A stretch of DNA of 64,000 nt from Clostridia bacterium (GCA_910575245.1 CAJTEN010000020.1:50889-114888); one strand, 5' to 3'. Shown: positions 26,116 through 36,917, numbered from the stretch's first letter. Numbers and translations: made by a program. Notes: a model not told the origin generated them from the sequence alone.

Positions 26116-27465
26116 CTACCCGACCATAATCTTCTCCTGCGGGAACTCCGATACATACGGATGTTTCGTAGAAAGTGCCGCATACACGATGGTCATGCCG
26201 CCCACGCGTCCCAGAAACATCAGAATAATCAGCACAATCTTGGATGCCGCACACAGTTCCGGGGTGATGCCCAGCGTAACTCCCACCGTCGCGATGGCCG
26301 ATGCCGCCTCGAAGAGAGCAGGCACGATGGGCATATTCTCCGCACAGCCGATGAAGATCCCGCCTGCAAGAAACAGGCTCAGATACAAGACCAGAACCGT
26401 CGCCGCGTAATGAGCCGTATCATTCGGAATCCGCCGGCCGAAGATATGGGCATTGGGTCTGCGGCGAAACACCGCGATTGCCGTCGCAAAAAGCACCGCC
26501 AGCGTGGTGACTTTCATACCGCCGGCCGTAGAACCCGGGGCACCGCCCACCAGCATGAGCAGGATCATGATCATCTGCCCGGACTGCGTAAGCTGTGTCA
26601 GGTCCACCGTGTTATATCCCGCCGTACGGGTTGTAACCGACTGGAATAAGGCGGCCAGGACCCGCTCTCCGACAGGCATATCCTCCCACACCGGCATACT
26701 GAATTCCTCCACATAAAAATAAATTGCCGGAAGTACAATCAGAATACAGGTCACCGCCAGGACCACCTTGCTCTGCATACGGTACCGACGCAGGTGCAGC
26801 CGGTTTCGTTTCACATCATCCCACGTCAGAAAACCGATACCGCCCACCACAATCAGGAGCATCACGATCACATTTACAGCTCCGTTCCCCGTATAGGATG
26901 TCAGGGAAGAATACTGCTCCTTGATCCCCATCAGGTCAAACCCCGCATTACAAAAAGAAGAAACAGAATGAAACACTGCATACCAGATTCCTCTCCCGAC
27001 ACCGAACTCCGGAATCATGGCCGGCAGAAGAGCCGCCGCGCCAAGCAGCTCTATGAGCGCTACCATTTTCAGGATAAATCCTGTCATTCTCACAATACCG
27101 CCCATCTGAGGCGCTGCAATCGCCTCCTGCATGGTGCTCCTCTGCATCAGGCCGATCTTACGCCCTGAAAGTTTAACGATAAATACAGCTATCGTAATGA
27201 CCCCTAATCCGCCGATCTGAATCAGGCACAGGATCACAACCTGCCCGAACCCGGACCAGTAGGTGGCCGTATCATTGGTGATCAGCCCTGTAACGCAGGT
27301 TGCCGAAGTAGCTGTGAACAATGCGTCCAGAAGCGGCGCCCCGCCTGTCTCCGTCCTTGCCCAGGGCAGCATCAGAAGAAACGTACCCAGGGCAATCACC
27401 CCCATAAATCCCAGCATAATTATCTGGGATGAGGAAAGCCGTCTTCTTTTTAATCTGAATTTCAT
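26116..27465 (-). CDS. ktrB: Potassium uptake membrane subunit, TrkH/KtrB family
   Basis: 449 aa. Four M1-P-M2 repeats with selectivity-loop signatures: FTATSATCVTGL, HSVSSFCNAGFDLMG, QSVTTRTAGYNTVDL and EAASAIATVGVTLGI. Length and N-terminus (SSQIIMLGFMGVIALGTFLLMLPWA) match Firmicute KtrB. It forms a K+ (with Na+) uptake system with the RCK subunit that follows. The 27466-27609 upstream gap is A+T-rich and carries a TATTAT -10 candidate; I see no c-di-AMP riboswitch. Confidence 0.92.
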   Translation of the reverse strand: MKFRLKRRRLSSSQIIMLGFMGVIALGTFLLMLPWARTETGGAPLLDALFTATSATCVTGLITNDTATYWSGFGQVVILCLIQIGGLGVITIAVFIVKLSGRKIGLMQRSTMQEAIAAPQMGGIVRMTGFILKMVALIELLGAAALLPAMIPEFGVGRGIWYAVFHSVSSFCNAGFDLMGIKEQYSSLTSYTGNGAVNVIVMLLIVVGGIGFLTWDDVKRNRLHLRRYRMQSKVVLAVTCILIVLPAIYFYVEEFSMPVWEDMPVGERVLAALFQSVTTRTAGYNTVDLTQLTQSGQMIMILLMLVGGAPGSTAGGMKVTTLAVLFATAIAVFRRRPNAHIFGRRIPNDTAHYAATVLVLYLSLFLAGGIFIGCAENMPIVPALFEAASAIATVGVTLGITPELCAASKIVLIILMFLGRVGGMTIVYAALSTKHPYVSEFPQEKIMVG

Positions 27466-27609
27466 AATGAATCTCCGTCCTGCCTTCTTCTAACGTTTAT
27501 CGTCATACCACAGTATAATACCTTTTTCCCGTTCTTACATTATGAAAAGTGATATATATTCTCATGATAACAGCCAAAAATTTGTACAGCTTACCACTAT
27601 TTTCCCTGG

Positions 27610-30600
27610 TCAAAGACGGATCTCTTCTCCCAGCTTAAAGGAGTAAAGTATTTTCTCCGTATTCCGGCACTGTGAAAACTGTTCCAGCGCTTCCGCATAA
27701 TAGTCAAGCTGTACATGATACCGTTTGACCAGTTCTTCCGCCGTTTTCACCGCATCCGTCTTATAATCAAGCAGGACATATCTTCCCTCCTCCTCAAAGA
27801 AGACATCTATGATCCCTTGAATAAGCACCTTCTCCTCCTCCGGAAAATCCGCGCGCAGGCGGTTCGCGGGAAGTCCCAGCACGAAGGGCTGCTCCTTATG
27901 AAGCTTACCGGCCCGGGCAGCTTCCCCCATCCGCACCGCCGCATCACTCATAAGAAAAGCCGTAATCTTTGGCAAGGATACCGTCTCGTAATATGCTTCC
28001 GACAACCTGCCGGTCTGCCGCATGACTGCGATCTGTCCCTTCAGCAGATTCTCCACTGCCTCTTTATCCCCGGCAGTTTCTTTCGTCAATTCCGTAAAAT
28101 CAAACAATTCCATCACTTTATGGAAGGCACTGCCTCGCATGGAGCCGCTGACCTTCTCGTCTTTATTCAGAAATCCGGGCAGATAGGGCACCACCGTCTC
28201 CTCTTCATAAATATGAAAAGAGAAGTCCGTCTCCTCCCGCATGCCCGCCATCTTCAATTCCGATACGGTGGTCTTGGTGTACAGCTCCCGCAGATTCTCA
28301 TAAGGATAGAGACAAACGAAGCTCTCTGTCAGTTTTGCCATAAGGGAAGCATCCACATCCCGGGAAGCATCGGACAGAAGCAGCCGCCGCTTTCTCTCTT
28401 CCATGTGTATTGTCTCCTTCAGCCTCTCCTGCACCATATCCTTCCAGCCGGAGAGGATCACCCGGATACTCATATCCTGTTCGCATAAGGGATTCTTCAG
28501 TTCCGGTTCCAGCCCACATGCCCGATAAAATGCCTCCATACATCGGTTCCGCGCAAGAGCCGCCAGAAGCAGTTCCAGAAAGCTTCCCCTGCCGGTCAGC
28601 ACATCGTAAGGCAGAAGCAGTTCCTGTTTCTTCCAGAGCGGCACAAGCGACAGTGCGGCCTTGCCCGGCGATTTCACCGTGGCTGTGAGGATCAGCTTCT
28701 CCTTTGCCCTCGTCATCGCCACATAGAGAATCCGCATCTCCTCCGCCAGATTATCCACCTTCATTTTCTCGGCAATCACATTTCTGCGCAGATCCCTGCT
28801 TAGCACACGTCTGTCCGGATCCACATAGTCTACGCCGATTCCGGCATCAATATCCAGAACCAGATGCCCGCTTGTGTCTCTGGTCTGAAATCCCTTGGCA
28901 AGCCCAGACACGAAGCAGACCGGGAACTCCAGCCCTTTGCTTTTATGAATGCTCATGATACGCACCACGTCCGCATTCTCGTCCTGCAGGCCCGCCTCAC
29001 CGTAATCCACTTCATACTTTTCCAGCTGTTCCATATACCGCAGGAAATGATACAGCCCGAAATAGCTGGTCTTCTCATAATCCGCCGCCTTGACAAGCAG
29101 CATCTCCACATTGGCGCGGCGCCTGCCGCCCTCCGGCCGGACTGCCACATAGTTCAGGTAATCTGTCTCCCGCAGGATCGTCTGCAGCAGTTCCTGTACG
29201 GACAAATACACAGACAGTTCCCGGTAGCGGTCGGTCTGTTCCAGAAAATGCAGTATTTTTTCTGACAGCCTGTGAGGAATCTGACACCCTGTAACTGCAT
29301 TCTCCGATTCCCTTCCTGCCTCCTTCACAAGCTCTTTCGCCGCACATGCCTTTACAGCATCATACAGATACTTTCCTTCGGGATAAGCTGCCCGAATCAA
29401 CGCGATCTCCTCTTCCTCGAAACCTCCCAAACAGGCATGCATCACACCGTAGAGCGGAATGTCCTGCAGGGGATTATCCAGTATCCGTAGGAAGTGCAGC
29501 AGCTCCTGCACCTCACTTGCGGCGAAATACCCGGTTCTGGAAGTCATATGCACAGGGATACCTTCTTCCTCCAGCACCCGCTTAAAAACCTCGTCCCACC
29601 CCGACGTGGTACGCAGCAGGATAACCATATCCCGGTAGGATACTCTGCGCAGTGCCCCGCTCTCTTTATCCGTCACCCGAAACTCCCGCATCAGTTCCCT
29701 GATCTTTTCGGCAATCCCATATGCTTCCTGTTCCTTGGCCGTAATGTCTCTGCCGGAGGCGCCCGCCGGATTGTCTTTCCCGTTCCCCGGCGGGTTCAGG
29801 GCATCTGCGCCGTCCGTAAGAAGGTCTTCCGGCTTTTCACCCACTGCAAAAAGAAGTAATTCCGTCGCATTGGGATTCTCCTTAAGACCGCCTGCCTGTT
29901 CGGGATACTCTGCTCCCTGATGCAGCGCCGCCAGATCGTCATACACGATGCCGCCCACATCCTGCCCCATAATCTGTTCAAATATTGTATTTGTGGTATG
30001 CAATACTTCCCTGCGGCTTCTGAAATTCTGATGCAGATCAATCTTCCTGGCTGTTGTCTTATCATCTGCCGCGTTCTCTCTGTCCCGGTTCCCCTGGTCC
30101 GCTGCCAATCCGGAAAGGCTCTTCGGATTCTCCGGGATTTTCTGCCCGTCCTGCTTCCCATACGCCGCATACTTCTCTAAGAAAAGCTCCGGTCTGGCCA
30201 GACGGAACTTATAGATACTCTGTTTCACATCGCCCACCATAAACCGGTTATATCTGCCCTCCTCCTCGCCGGAAATACAGGACAGAATATATTCCTGTAC
30301 CAGATTGCTGTCCTGGTACTCATCAATCAGAATCTCATGGAAATGGCTGCGGTACTCCAGCGCCGTCTCCGTAGGGACACAGGCGCCGTCATCATCCCGT
30401 TTCACAAGGATCGACAGGGCAAAATGCTCGATATCGTCGAAATCCAGAATATTCTTATCCCGTTTCTTCCTGTCAAAGGTCTCTTTGAAGGCAAGTGTCA
30501 GATCCACCAGAGATTCCACCGCCGCCCGGCAGGTCTCCATCTGCTCCAGGATCTGTTCCTTTGTCTTGAAGAAATATTTCTTCTGCATATCGCCCAGCTG

Positions 30601-31566
30601 TTCCTTTACTTCCGTCCGGATTCCCTTGGCTGCCTCCCGCTTCATGGAAGAAACCGTCGCATCCTTCTTCGAGGAAAGTCTGCCAAACTTCACACCGGCA
30701 AATGCCGCCAGAAGAGCATCATATCCCTCACCGCCCTCACACTTGCGCAGAAGGCTCTCCACCATCTCCCTCTCAGCTTCCAGCAGTTCCCCATACATAT
30801 AAGGTCCGTCCGGCTCCTCACAGATATGGATCGCCTCTGTCAGCTTCTCCGCACAACCGGCCAGAAGCAGCCTGGTCTGCCTCATAAGCTCACCCACCCA
30901 GGGAATCTCATCGAAACTGGCATGCGCCCCATCACCGGTATTCTCTGCGGGCTGCATCACCGGCACACAATAATCCCGCTTTCTCTCTTCCAGCCACTGT
31001 TCCGGAAAAGGGGTACTCATGGCGAAATCATAGAGCTTTTGCACGATCTCCTCCACCGCCGTGTCCCTGCTGCCTAAGCTGAAGTACTCCATACAACGCA
31101 GGAATCCCGGTTCTGCCGCGGCATATCCCGCCTCCAGCACCTCTTCCAGAGCATCCTGCCGGATCAGCTTCCCCTCACCCTCTTCTGCAATCCGAAAGCC
31201 CGGATCCAGCCCGATCGTATGGAACTGATTACGCAGCACAAAGAGACAGAAACTGTCGATTGTCGTGATTCTGGCATTGTGAAGCAGCGTGGTCTGTCTC
31301 TGCAGATGTTCGTTCTCCGGGTCTGCCGCCAGCCTGTCATTCAGCGCCCTGCTGATCCGCTCCCGCATCTCCGCCGCTGCCGCATTCGTAAAAGTCACCA
31401 CGAGCAGCCTGTCAATGTCCACAGGATACTCCCGGTCACTCACCATTCTGACAATACGCTCCACCAGCACCGCCGTCTTGCCCGATCCTGCCGCCGCCGA
31501 TACAAGCAGATTGCATCCCCGTGCCTCTATCACTTGCTGCTGTTTATCCGTAAATAAAATTCCCAT
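27610..31566 (-). CDS. addA: ATP-dependent helicase/nuclease subunit A (AddA)
   Basis: 1318 aa. UvrD-type helicase: FTDKQQQVIEARGCNLLVSAAAGSGKTAVLVERI (Walker A), LDFDDIEHFAL, LIDEYQDSNLVQ (Walker B), VGDVKQSIYKFRLARPELF, IMSIHKSKGLEFPVCFVSG and LYVAMTRAKEKL. The C-terminal RecB-type nuclease domain holds IQGIIDVFFEEEGRYVLLDYKTDAV with the catalytic Asp and Asp-x-Lys. It repairs double-strand breaks with AddB by end resection to Chi. Slightly longer than B. subtilis AddA (about 1230 aa), partly from a polar insertion near residues 480-520. CAGGAG precedes the ATG. Confidence 0.97.
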   Translation of the reverse strand: MGILFTDKQQQVIEARGCNLLVSAAAGSGKTAVLVERIVRMVSDREYPVDIDRLLVVTFTNAAAAEMRERISRALNDRLAADPENEHLQRQTTLLHNARITTIDSFCLFVLRNQFHTIGLDPGFRIAEEGEGKLIRQDALEEVLEAGYAAAEPGFLRCMEYFSLGSRDTAVEEIVQKLYDFAMSTPFPEQWLEERKRDYCVPVMQPAENTGDGAHASFDEIPWVGELMRQTRLLLAGCAEKLTEAIHICEEPDGPYMYGELLEAEREMVESLLRKCEGGEGYDALLAAFAGVKFGRLSSKKDATVSSMKREAAKGIRTEVKEQLGDMQKKYFFKTKEQILEQMETCRAAVESLVDLTLAFKETFDRKKRDKNILDFDDIEHFALSILVKRDDDGACVPTETALEYRSHFHEILIDEYQDSNLVQEYILSCISGEEEGRYNRFMVGDVKQSIYKFRLARPELFLEKYAAYGKQDGQKIPENPKSLSGLAADQGNRDRENAADDKTTARKIDLHQNFRSRREVLHTTNTIFEQIMGQDVGGIVYDDLAALHQGAEYPEQAGGLKENPNATELLLFAVGEKPEDLLTDGADALNPPGNGKDNPAGASGRDITAKEQEAYGIAEKIRELMREFRVTDKESGALRRVSYRDMVILLRTTSGWDEVFKRVLEEEGIPVHMTSRTGYFAASEVQELLHFLRILDNPLQDIPLYGVMHACLGGFEEEEIALIRAAYPEGKYLYDAVKACAAKELVKEAGRESENAVTGCQIPHRLSEKILHFLEQTDRYRELSVYLSVQELLQTILRETDYLNYVAVRPEGGRRRANVEMLLVKAADYEKTSYFGLYHFLRYMEQLEKYEVDYGEAGLQDENADVVRIMSIHKSKGLEFPVCFVSGLAKGFQTRDTSGHLVLDIDAGIGVDYVDPDRRVLSRDLRRNVIAEKMKVDNLAEEMRILYVAMTRAKEKLILTATVKSPGKAALSLVPLWKKQELLLPYDVLTGRGSFLELLLAALARNRCMEAFYRACGLEPELKNPLCEQDMSIRVILSGWKDMVQERLKETIHMEERKRRLLLSDASRDVDASLMAKLTESFVCLYPYENLRELYTKTTVSELKMAGMREETDFSFHIYEEETVVPYLPGFLNKDEKVSGSMRGSAFHKVMELFDFTELTKETAGDKEAVENLLKGQIAVMRQTGRLSEAYYETVSLPKITAFLMSDAAVRMGEAARAGKLHKEQPFVLGLPANRLRADFPEEEKVLIQGIIDVFFEEEGRYVLLDYKTDAVKTAEELVKRYHVQLDYYAEALEQFSQCRNTEKILYSFKLGEEIRL

Positions 31567-31691
31567 ATCTTCTCCTGCCTGTCACAATGCCTTACTCGAA
31601 AACACATCCGTAAAACAGCCTCATACTGCCCGGCAATAACAGTTCTGCCTCCGGCTTCTCTGTTACTGCATCCGGCAATCCTCAGTTGCTT

Positions 31692-34600
31692 CTATTCACT
31701 GTCCGGTGCTTCTTCATCCACTTCCCGCCGCATATACTCCAGCGCGTCCTCCCCGCTGAGTTTGGGCAGCTTCCTCATCCCATATCCCCCGACCCGGCTG
31801 TCAAACCCGCACACACTCTGATACGCACAATAAGTGCACGCCTGATTCCCTCCCTGTTCATAGGGATTGACCGTTATGGTCCCATCCAGAATGCCGCTTC
31901 CCAGTTCCCGGATCTTCCGGTTTACATAATTCGAAACCACCCGCATATCCTCTTCTTTTATGACACTTGAGCGAGAGGAGAAAGAACCGTCCTTTTTCCG
32001 CTCCAGCGGCAGGATCTCGGACTTCTCCGTAAACTCACTGTCCAACAGTCTGACAGCTCTGTCATCTTCATTAACCAAACCGGTCATTTTCAGTTCCTGC
32101 AGCAGCTTCGCATTGATCTGCTCCGGCGTCATACCATCCCCGTCCTCCACCATGGGATCGTCAATATGATAATACAGCATCGCCGCCGGAATCACCTTTT
32201 TGTCCGGATGCTTCCTCTGCTCCATCTCCATCGCAGCATTCATATAAACTACCAGCTGCAGCTGCAGACCATAATAAAGCGCTGCCAGATCGAACCTGCG
32301 GCTGCCGGATTTATAATCTATAACCTTCACATAGACCGTATCCTCCACCTCACAGGTATCCACCCTGTCAATCCGCCCCCTGAGACGCATCCTTTCCTGC
32401 TCATTCAGGGCGATATTCAGGGAATCCAGATCCTCGGTCATAGAGAAGGCCATCTCGAACTTCTCCGGCACGAAAGCGCCTTTCTTAAGCTGTGCCTGCA
32501 GTGTCAGCACCGTACGTTTTAAGATTCTGCCCATCCGTCCAAGCAGATGCCTGTTGCGGGCGCTGCTGTACAGGATCGTTTCCCCGTAAGATGCCGCATA
32601 GGCCTCAATTGCCTCTGACACAAACCGCTCCGCCGCTTCTTCCGGGAAATCAAACCATGTATATCCGGATTCCTCCAGCTTCCGGGCAAACAATTCCAGC
32701 ACGCCATGGAATACATTCCCCATATCCACGTCCTCGAAGCTGTAAGCATCCCGCTCCCGCAGTGCCAGCCCGTACTGCAGGAAATGGCTGTAGGCGCAGG
32801 CTGCATACCGCTCTAAGCGGCTCACACTGTTCTGAAGAAGCGTACCGTAAAGCGCCCGGGTCACCATCTTCGACAATGGTGTGCCGCTGTAGCGGTAGAA
32901 GGCCGCCTCAATCATGCGGTCTGTTGTATCCTGATACTGCTGTCTGCTGTGATAACTGTGATAGAAGGTGCAGGCCTGTCTTCCGGAAGCTTCCGTCACT
33001 CTGCCATAAGCATACTCCCGCAGCATATCGGCCATCACACTCATGCCATCCTTGCCGCACACAATCTGTTCTTCGACAGGGGCATTTTCCGGGGTTTCCA
33101 CAACAAGCGCCGGATACAGCTTCCGCACCAGATCGATCAGATAAGCAGGCCGCAGGCTTTTCCCGTCATTGCCTGCTTTCGCATAAGACAGATAAAGCTT
33201 CCCAGACGGCTTCGTCATATTCAGATACAGATACAGACGCTGAATATACATCTGCTGTCTCGGCGAGGGAGCCAGCTCCAGTTCCGACTCCCGCAGGAAT
33301 TCCCTGTCGATATCGGAAATGATTCCCCCATTCCCGGCTCCCTTGGGAATATTCCCGTCGTTTACCCCCAGGAAAAAGAGCACCCTGACCTGCTTTATAC
33401 GGGTCCTCTCAATATCTCCCACAAGCACCCGGTCCACATTCTGTGGAATCGTTCCCACACTGATCTCCGTCAGTCCCGAATCCAGAATATCCGCAAATTC
33501 CCTGAACTCCATCTCCTCCTCCGCCAGAAGCCCGTAGATCTGGTCCAGCAGATCGATCACCAGCGCATAGATCTGTCCGTATTCTCTGGCACGGGCCATA
33601 TCACCCTGCTCCTTAAACTGCCGCTCATAATATGCCAGCTTCTGCTGCAGCTCATTTTCTGTCAGGAAACCGTAGAGCGCACGCACCATCTCTCCCGCCC
33701 TGCGCAGAGGCACAAGCAGCGGTGTAAGCTGCCCAAGAAGCCGTTTACGCATGGCATTATATTTCTCAAGCTGCCGCAGCGCCGTCTCTTCTCCTTCCCG
33801 GCTCTCCTCCTTATAGATGAAGATGTCCTGCCATTTCTTTCTGCCGCGGATACCGCACCTACGGACATAATTTTCCAGTCTGTCCACCTCTTCCTTATCG
33901 AAGCCTGTCAGCCCCGTCCGCAGATAGTGAAACACCGACTCATAGCTGAAATCCTGGAGCACGATCTTAAGCGCGCTCCTGATATATTCCGCAAAAGGAT
34001 TGCGGAGAATCCCCCTCGTATGGTCCAGATAAATGGGGATGCCGAATTTGGCAAACTCCTCCTCCGCCAGACTTGCGTAAGCTTCCATATTCCCGGTCAC
34101 GACTGCAATATCGCGATAATGTAAGTCTGTAAGCAGTTTCCGGATTGCAATGCAGGTCTGCCGGATCTCTTCCTTCGGCGTAGATGCCTCATACAAATGT
34201 AGATTATGTACCTCACCTTCATACGCCTCCGCCGGATAACGGAACAGATTATGCTCCAGATGGGACAATTCCCCATTCCGCACAAATCTGGGCAGTCTTC
34301 CTTCAATCCGGCCCGAACACCACACAGGTTTCTCCTCCGCTGAATCCACCTGCTCTGTAAGCCTGCGCAGATCCGACACCGTCTTTTTACTCAGATGGAA
34401 CAGCTTATGCTCCCCGTCCATCCGGTAAGGATTCTCCCTGTCATCTATCGTCACTGTCACGATTACCTTCTTCGCCAGCCGGATCAATTCCTGGATCACG
34501 CGGTTCTGGATCGGTGTAAAACCGGTAAACCCGTCGAAAGCAATCACACTGTTTCTGATAATCTCAGATTTCGGCAGTGCCTCCTTAAGCCGGTCCAGAG

Positions 34601-35138
34601 TCTCCTCGGTGGTGATGAACTTCTCATGAATATAGTCCAGAAAGGCCTGGTACAGTACCTCCAGATCCTGCAGCTTATAATACAGCGCCCCGCGGGAACG
34701 GGCATATTCCGCCAGCTTCTCCATCTCCGCTATGCCGATGCCGTACTGCATGAACTCAGAGATGGCAGACTTCACCTCATGGATATATCCGATCTTATGC
34801 AGATGGGATCCCATCACCTTAAGCTGCCCCTGACATTGCTGCGCCACCTTGCGGAGCACCAGGCTCTTGCCCGTGTCATCAAGAACCGGCAGGTCCTCAT
34901 CCCCCACTTCCTCCAGGATACGGTGGGTCAGCCTGCCGAAGCTCAGCACATCTATATTCATAATAATATGACGGGGATGTTCCACCACCAGATCCATCTG
35001 GGTCTGCATGGTGAACTGGTCGGGAACGATGAGCAGATAGTCTGTCTTCGGATTCCTCTGTGATTCACGTATGATATCGTCATGAAGCTGTTTGCTCTTG
35101 CCGGAGCCGGAAGCCCCGAAATAAAATTGAAGCGACAC
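31692..35138 (-). CDS. addB: ATP-dependent helicase/nuclease subunit B (AddB)
   Basis: 1148 aa: Walker A FYFGASGSGKSKQLHDDII at the N-terminus, inactive helicase-like core, and a C-terminal nuclease domain (RGRIDRVDTCEVEDTVYVKVIDYKSGSRRFDLAALYYGLQLQLVVYM). Four Cys for the 4Fe-4S clasp are seen as YAACAYSHFLQYGL and ACTYCAYQSVCGFD. It recognises Chi and degrades one strand. It precedes addA by 125 bp in the usual addB-addA order. Confidence 0.97.
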   Translation of the reverse strand: MSLQFYFGASGSGKSKQLHDDIIRESQRNPKTDYLLIVPDQFTMQTQMDLVVEHPRHIIMNIDVLSFGRLTHRILEEVGDEDLPVLDDTGKSLVLRKVAQQCQGQLKVMGSHLHKIGYIHEVKSAISEFMQYGIGIAEMEKLAEYARSRGALYYKLQDLEVLYQAFLDYIHEKFITTEETLDRLKEALPKSEIIRNSVIAFDGFTGFTPIQNRVIQELIRLAKKVIVTVTIDDRENPYRMDGEHKLFHLSKKTVSDLRRLTEQVDSAEEKPVWCSGRIEGRLPRFVRNGELSHLEHNLFRYPAEAYEGEVHNLHLYEASTPKEEIRQTCIAIRKLLTDLHYRDIAVVTGNMEAYASLAEEEFAKFGIPIYLDHTRGILRNPFAEYIRSALKIVLQDFSYESVFHYLRTGLTGFDKEEVDRLENYVRRCGIRGRKKWQDIFIYKEESREGEETALRQLEKYNAMRKRLLGQLTPLLVPLRRAGEMVRALYGFLTENELQQKLAYYERQFKEQGDMARAREYGQIYALVIDLLDQIYGLLAEEEMEFREFADILDSGLTEISVGTIPQNVDRVLVGDIERTRIKQVRVLFFLGVNDGNIPKGAGNGGIISDIDREFLRESELELAPSPRQQMYIQRLYLYLNMTKPSGKLYLSYAKAGNDGKSLRPAYLIDLVRKLYPALVVETPENAPVEEQIVCGKDGMSVMADMLREYAYGRVTEASGRQACTFYHSYHSRQQYQDTTDRMIEAAFYRYSGTPLSKMVTRALYGTLLQNSVSRLERYAACAYSHFLQYGLALRERDAYSFEDVDMGNVFHGVLELFARKLEESGYTWFDFPEEAAERFVSEAIEAYAASYGETILYSSARNRHLLGRMGRILKRTVLTLQAQLKKGAFVPEKFEMAFSMTEDLDSLNIALNEQERMRLRGRIDRVDTCEVEDTVYVKVIDYKSGSRRFDLAALYYGLQLQLVVYMNAAMEMEQRKHPDKKVIPAAMLYYHIDDPMVEDGDGMTPEQINAKLLQELKMTGLVNEDDRAVRLLDSEFTEKSEILPLERKKDGSFSSRSSVIKEEDMRVVSNYVNRKIRELGSGILDGTITVNPYEQGGNQACTYCAYQSVCGFDSRVGGYGMRKLPKLSGEDALEYMRREVDEEAPDSE

Positions 35139-35159
35139 TTATCTTCCTCCCTGCCTTTC

Positions 35160-35573
35160 CTACAAAACCATAAGAAGCGTTCCCACACCGATCAGCACAC
35201 ACCCGATCACTGACTTTACCGTGAATTCTTCATGCAGAAATACAAATGCCAACAACAGCGTAATCACAACGCTTAGTTTGTCAACCGGTACTACTTTAGA
35301 AGCTTCACCTGTCTGCAGTGCCCTGTAATAACACAGCCAGGATGCCCCTGTCGCCAGCCCCGACAGAATCAGAAAACTCCAGCTTCTCTTACTGATCTCA
35401 GTCAGGCCGCCCTGTGCATGCGTCAGAAACACCATGCCCCATGCCATGATGACCACTACCACCGTTCTGACCGCAGTAGCCAGATTCGAATTCACGCCGT
35501 CGATTCCAACCTTTGCCAGTATCGAAGTCAGCGCCGCAAAAACCGCCGATAAAAGCGCAAAAATAAGCCACAT
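35160..35573 (-). CDS. Half-size EamA-type membrane transporter
   Basis: 137 aa, about five hydrophobic segments, a single EamA repeat (LLSAVFAALTSILAKVGIDGVNSNLATAVRTVVVVIMAWGM, then VVPVDKLSVVITLLLAFVFLHEEFTVKSVIGCVLIGVGTLLMVL). Most EamA proteins have two repeats; single-repeat members occur and probably act as dimers. It lies 21 bp ahead of addB, so co-transcription is possible though unrelated in function. Confidence 0.8.
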   Translation of the reverse strand: MWLIFALLSAVFAALTSILAKVGIDGVNSNLATAVRTVVVVIMAWGMVFLTHAQGGLTEISKRSWSFLILSGLATGASWLCYYRALQTGEASKVVPVDKLSVVITLLLAFVFLHEEFTVKSVIGCVLIGVGTLLMVL

Positions 35574-35622
35574 ATTTCACCTCCGCACAGCCCCTTCTCT
35601 TTAACCTTACCACCTGACAGCG

Positions 35623-36651
35623 TTAAATACAACGAGGTATCTCCGCCACCGAATTACCCGGATATATCACTCCTTCCACCACAATCGGCTCTGTCAGCGT
35701 AGTTTTGGGCCGCTCTATCATATCAATCACCTTCTCGGCCGCTGCTCTTCCCAGCCGCTCGGTATCCTGCTTCAACGTTGTCAGCCTGGGCTCCAGATGT
35801 CTTGCGATCTTGATTCCGTCGTATCCTGCTACAGAGATGTCTCCGGGAATACTGAGTCCTCTTTCATTGATCACATTGATGCCGCCATAGCAGGCGAAAT
35901 CATCCGGATAAAGAATGCAGGTCGGCGGGTCCGCCAGATCCAGCAGCTGGCCGGTCGCAACGCCCGCCGCTTTCGTATCTCTGTACGGCGCTTCCCTGAC
36001 ATATTCATCCGGAACAGACAGCCCCAGCTCCTCCGCTGTCTTATAAAAAGAAGTCAGCCTGCACTGGGTGACGGCAACTGCGGTATCCCTGGCATGGATA
36101 TACGCTATTTTGCGGTGCCCTTTGCCATATACATACCGCACCAGATCACGCATTCCTCTTACATTATCTGATATAATCGCTCCTGCACCGTCAAACACAT
36201 GGTCTATCGTAACAGTCGGAATATTGCTTCTGACCAGTTCCAACACCTCCGGATCATAGAAATTGACGCACACAATAATCACACCGTCAAAGCCTCTGTA
36301 CCGGCAATGTTCCAGATAGGACATTCTGCCATGCCGGGTTTTGCACGCATTGATAAAAGTGATATCATATCCCTTCTGCTCTGCGGTACTCTTCAGACTG
36401 TCCAGCACATAGACAAAATAATCATGTGTCAGTCCACTGTGGTCTTCCTCCTCAAAAAGTACTCCAAGACTGTAAGTACGGTTCGTCTTCAACGCTTTGG
36501 CTGCTGAATTGGGAAAATACCCCATCTCCTTGGCCACCTGTTTGATACGTTCCTTCGTCTGTACTCCGATATCATGATGATTATTCAGCGCCTTACTCAC
36601 CGTTGCCACAGACACCTGACAGGCTATCGCAATATCTTTTAATGATACCAT
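35623..36651 (-). CDS. LacI-family transcriptional regulator (of the GH94 gene)
   Basis: 342 aa from the ATG at 36651 (VSLKDIAIACQVSVATVSKALNNHHDIG), ten bases after GAGGGGG; the frame is open 14 codons further but without a binding site. The HTH and hinge (residues 1-60, including SAAKALKTNRTYSLGVLF) are followed by a periplasmic-binding-protein-like effector domain. It is divergent from the cellobiose-phosphorylase-like gene and the shared intergenic region contains two CG-centred palindromes that fit LacI operators. A cellobiose-type disaccharide as inducer is inference. Confidence 0.92.
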   Translation of the reverse strand: MVSLKDIAIACQVSVATVSKALNNHHDIGVQTKERIKQVAKEMGYFPNSAAKALKTNRTYSLGVLFEEEDHSGLTHDYFVYVLDSLKSTAEQKGYDITFINACKTRHGRMSYLEHCRYRGFDGVIIVCVNFYDPEVLELVRSNIPTVTIDHVFDGAGAIISDNVRGMRDLVRYVYGKGHRKIAYIHARDTAVAVTQCRLTSFYKTAEELGLSVPDEYVREAPYRDTKAAGVATGQLLDLADPPTCILYPDDFACYGGINVINERGLSIPGDISVAGYDGIKIARHLEPRLTTLKQDTERLGRAAAEKVIDMIERPKTTLTEPIVVEGVIYPGNSVAEIPRCI

Positions 36652-36775
36652 ATGGTTGTCCCCCTCTTTTCTGTTTATCTCCCTGTCTGACACGATGCCG
36701 AAATCTGCCTGAATCCCGGCTGCCCTCCCCCTTTCATGAGAGACAGCTTTCCGCTATTTCTTCAAAATGAGTATT

Positions 36776-36791
36776 ACTAAATCGTTTTCGT
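36776..36791. promoter_or_regulatory. Candidate LacI-type operator 1
   Basis: ACTAAATCGTTTTCGT shares ACT-AATCGTTT--GT with the palindrome at 37010-37025 and is centred on CG as in LacI-family sites. It lies 125 bp upstream of the regulator start and could mediate autoregulation. Confidence 0.55.
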
Positions 36792-36888
36792 CTTTTCATT
36801 CTATCCTTTCTTCAATCATATTGCAACATTTCTACAGTCATTTTTCTATTCTTTTGTGCAAATTATACATCTCGAAGAATATATCAGA

Positions 36889-36917
36889 TTGCAAATTTTA
36901 TTTTTGTTTTGTATAAT
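36889..36917 (+). promoter_or_regulatory. Promoter of the GH94 gene
   Basis: TTGCAA, 17 bases, TATAAT: near-consensus sigma-A promoter, leaving an untranslated leader of about 170 bases that contains operator 2. Confidence 0.7.

Noticed and set aside
27466..27609. Possible c-di-AMP (ydaO) riboswitch before the potassium uptake genes
   Set aside because: The gap is A+T-rich, only 144 bp, and none of the conserved ydaO core motifs can be found.
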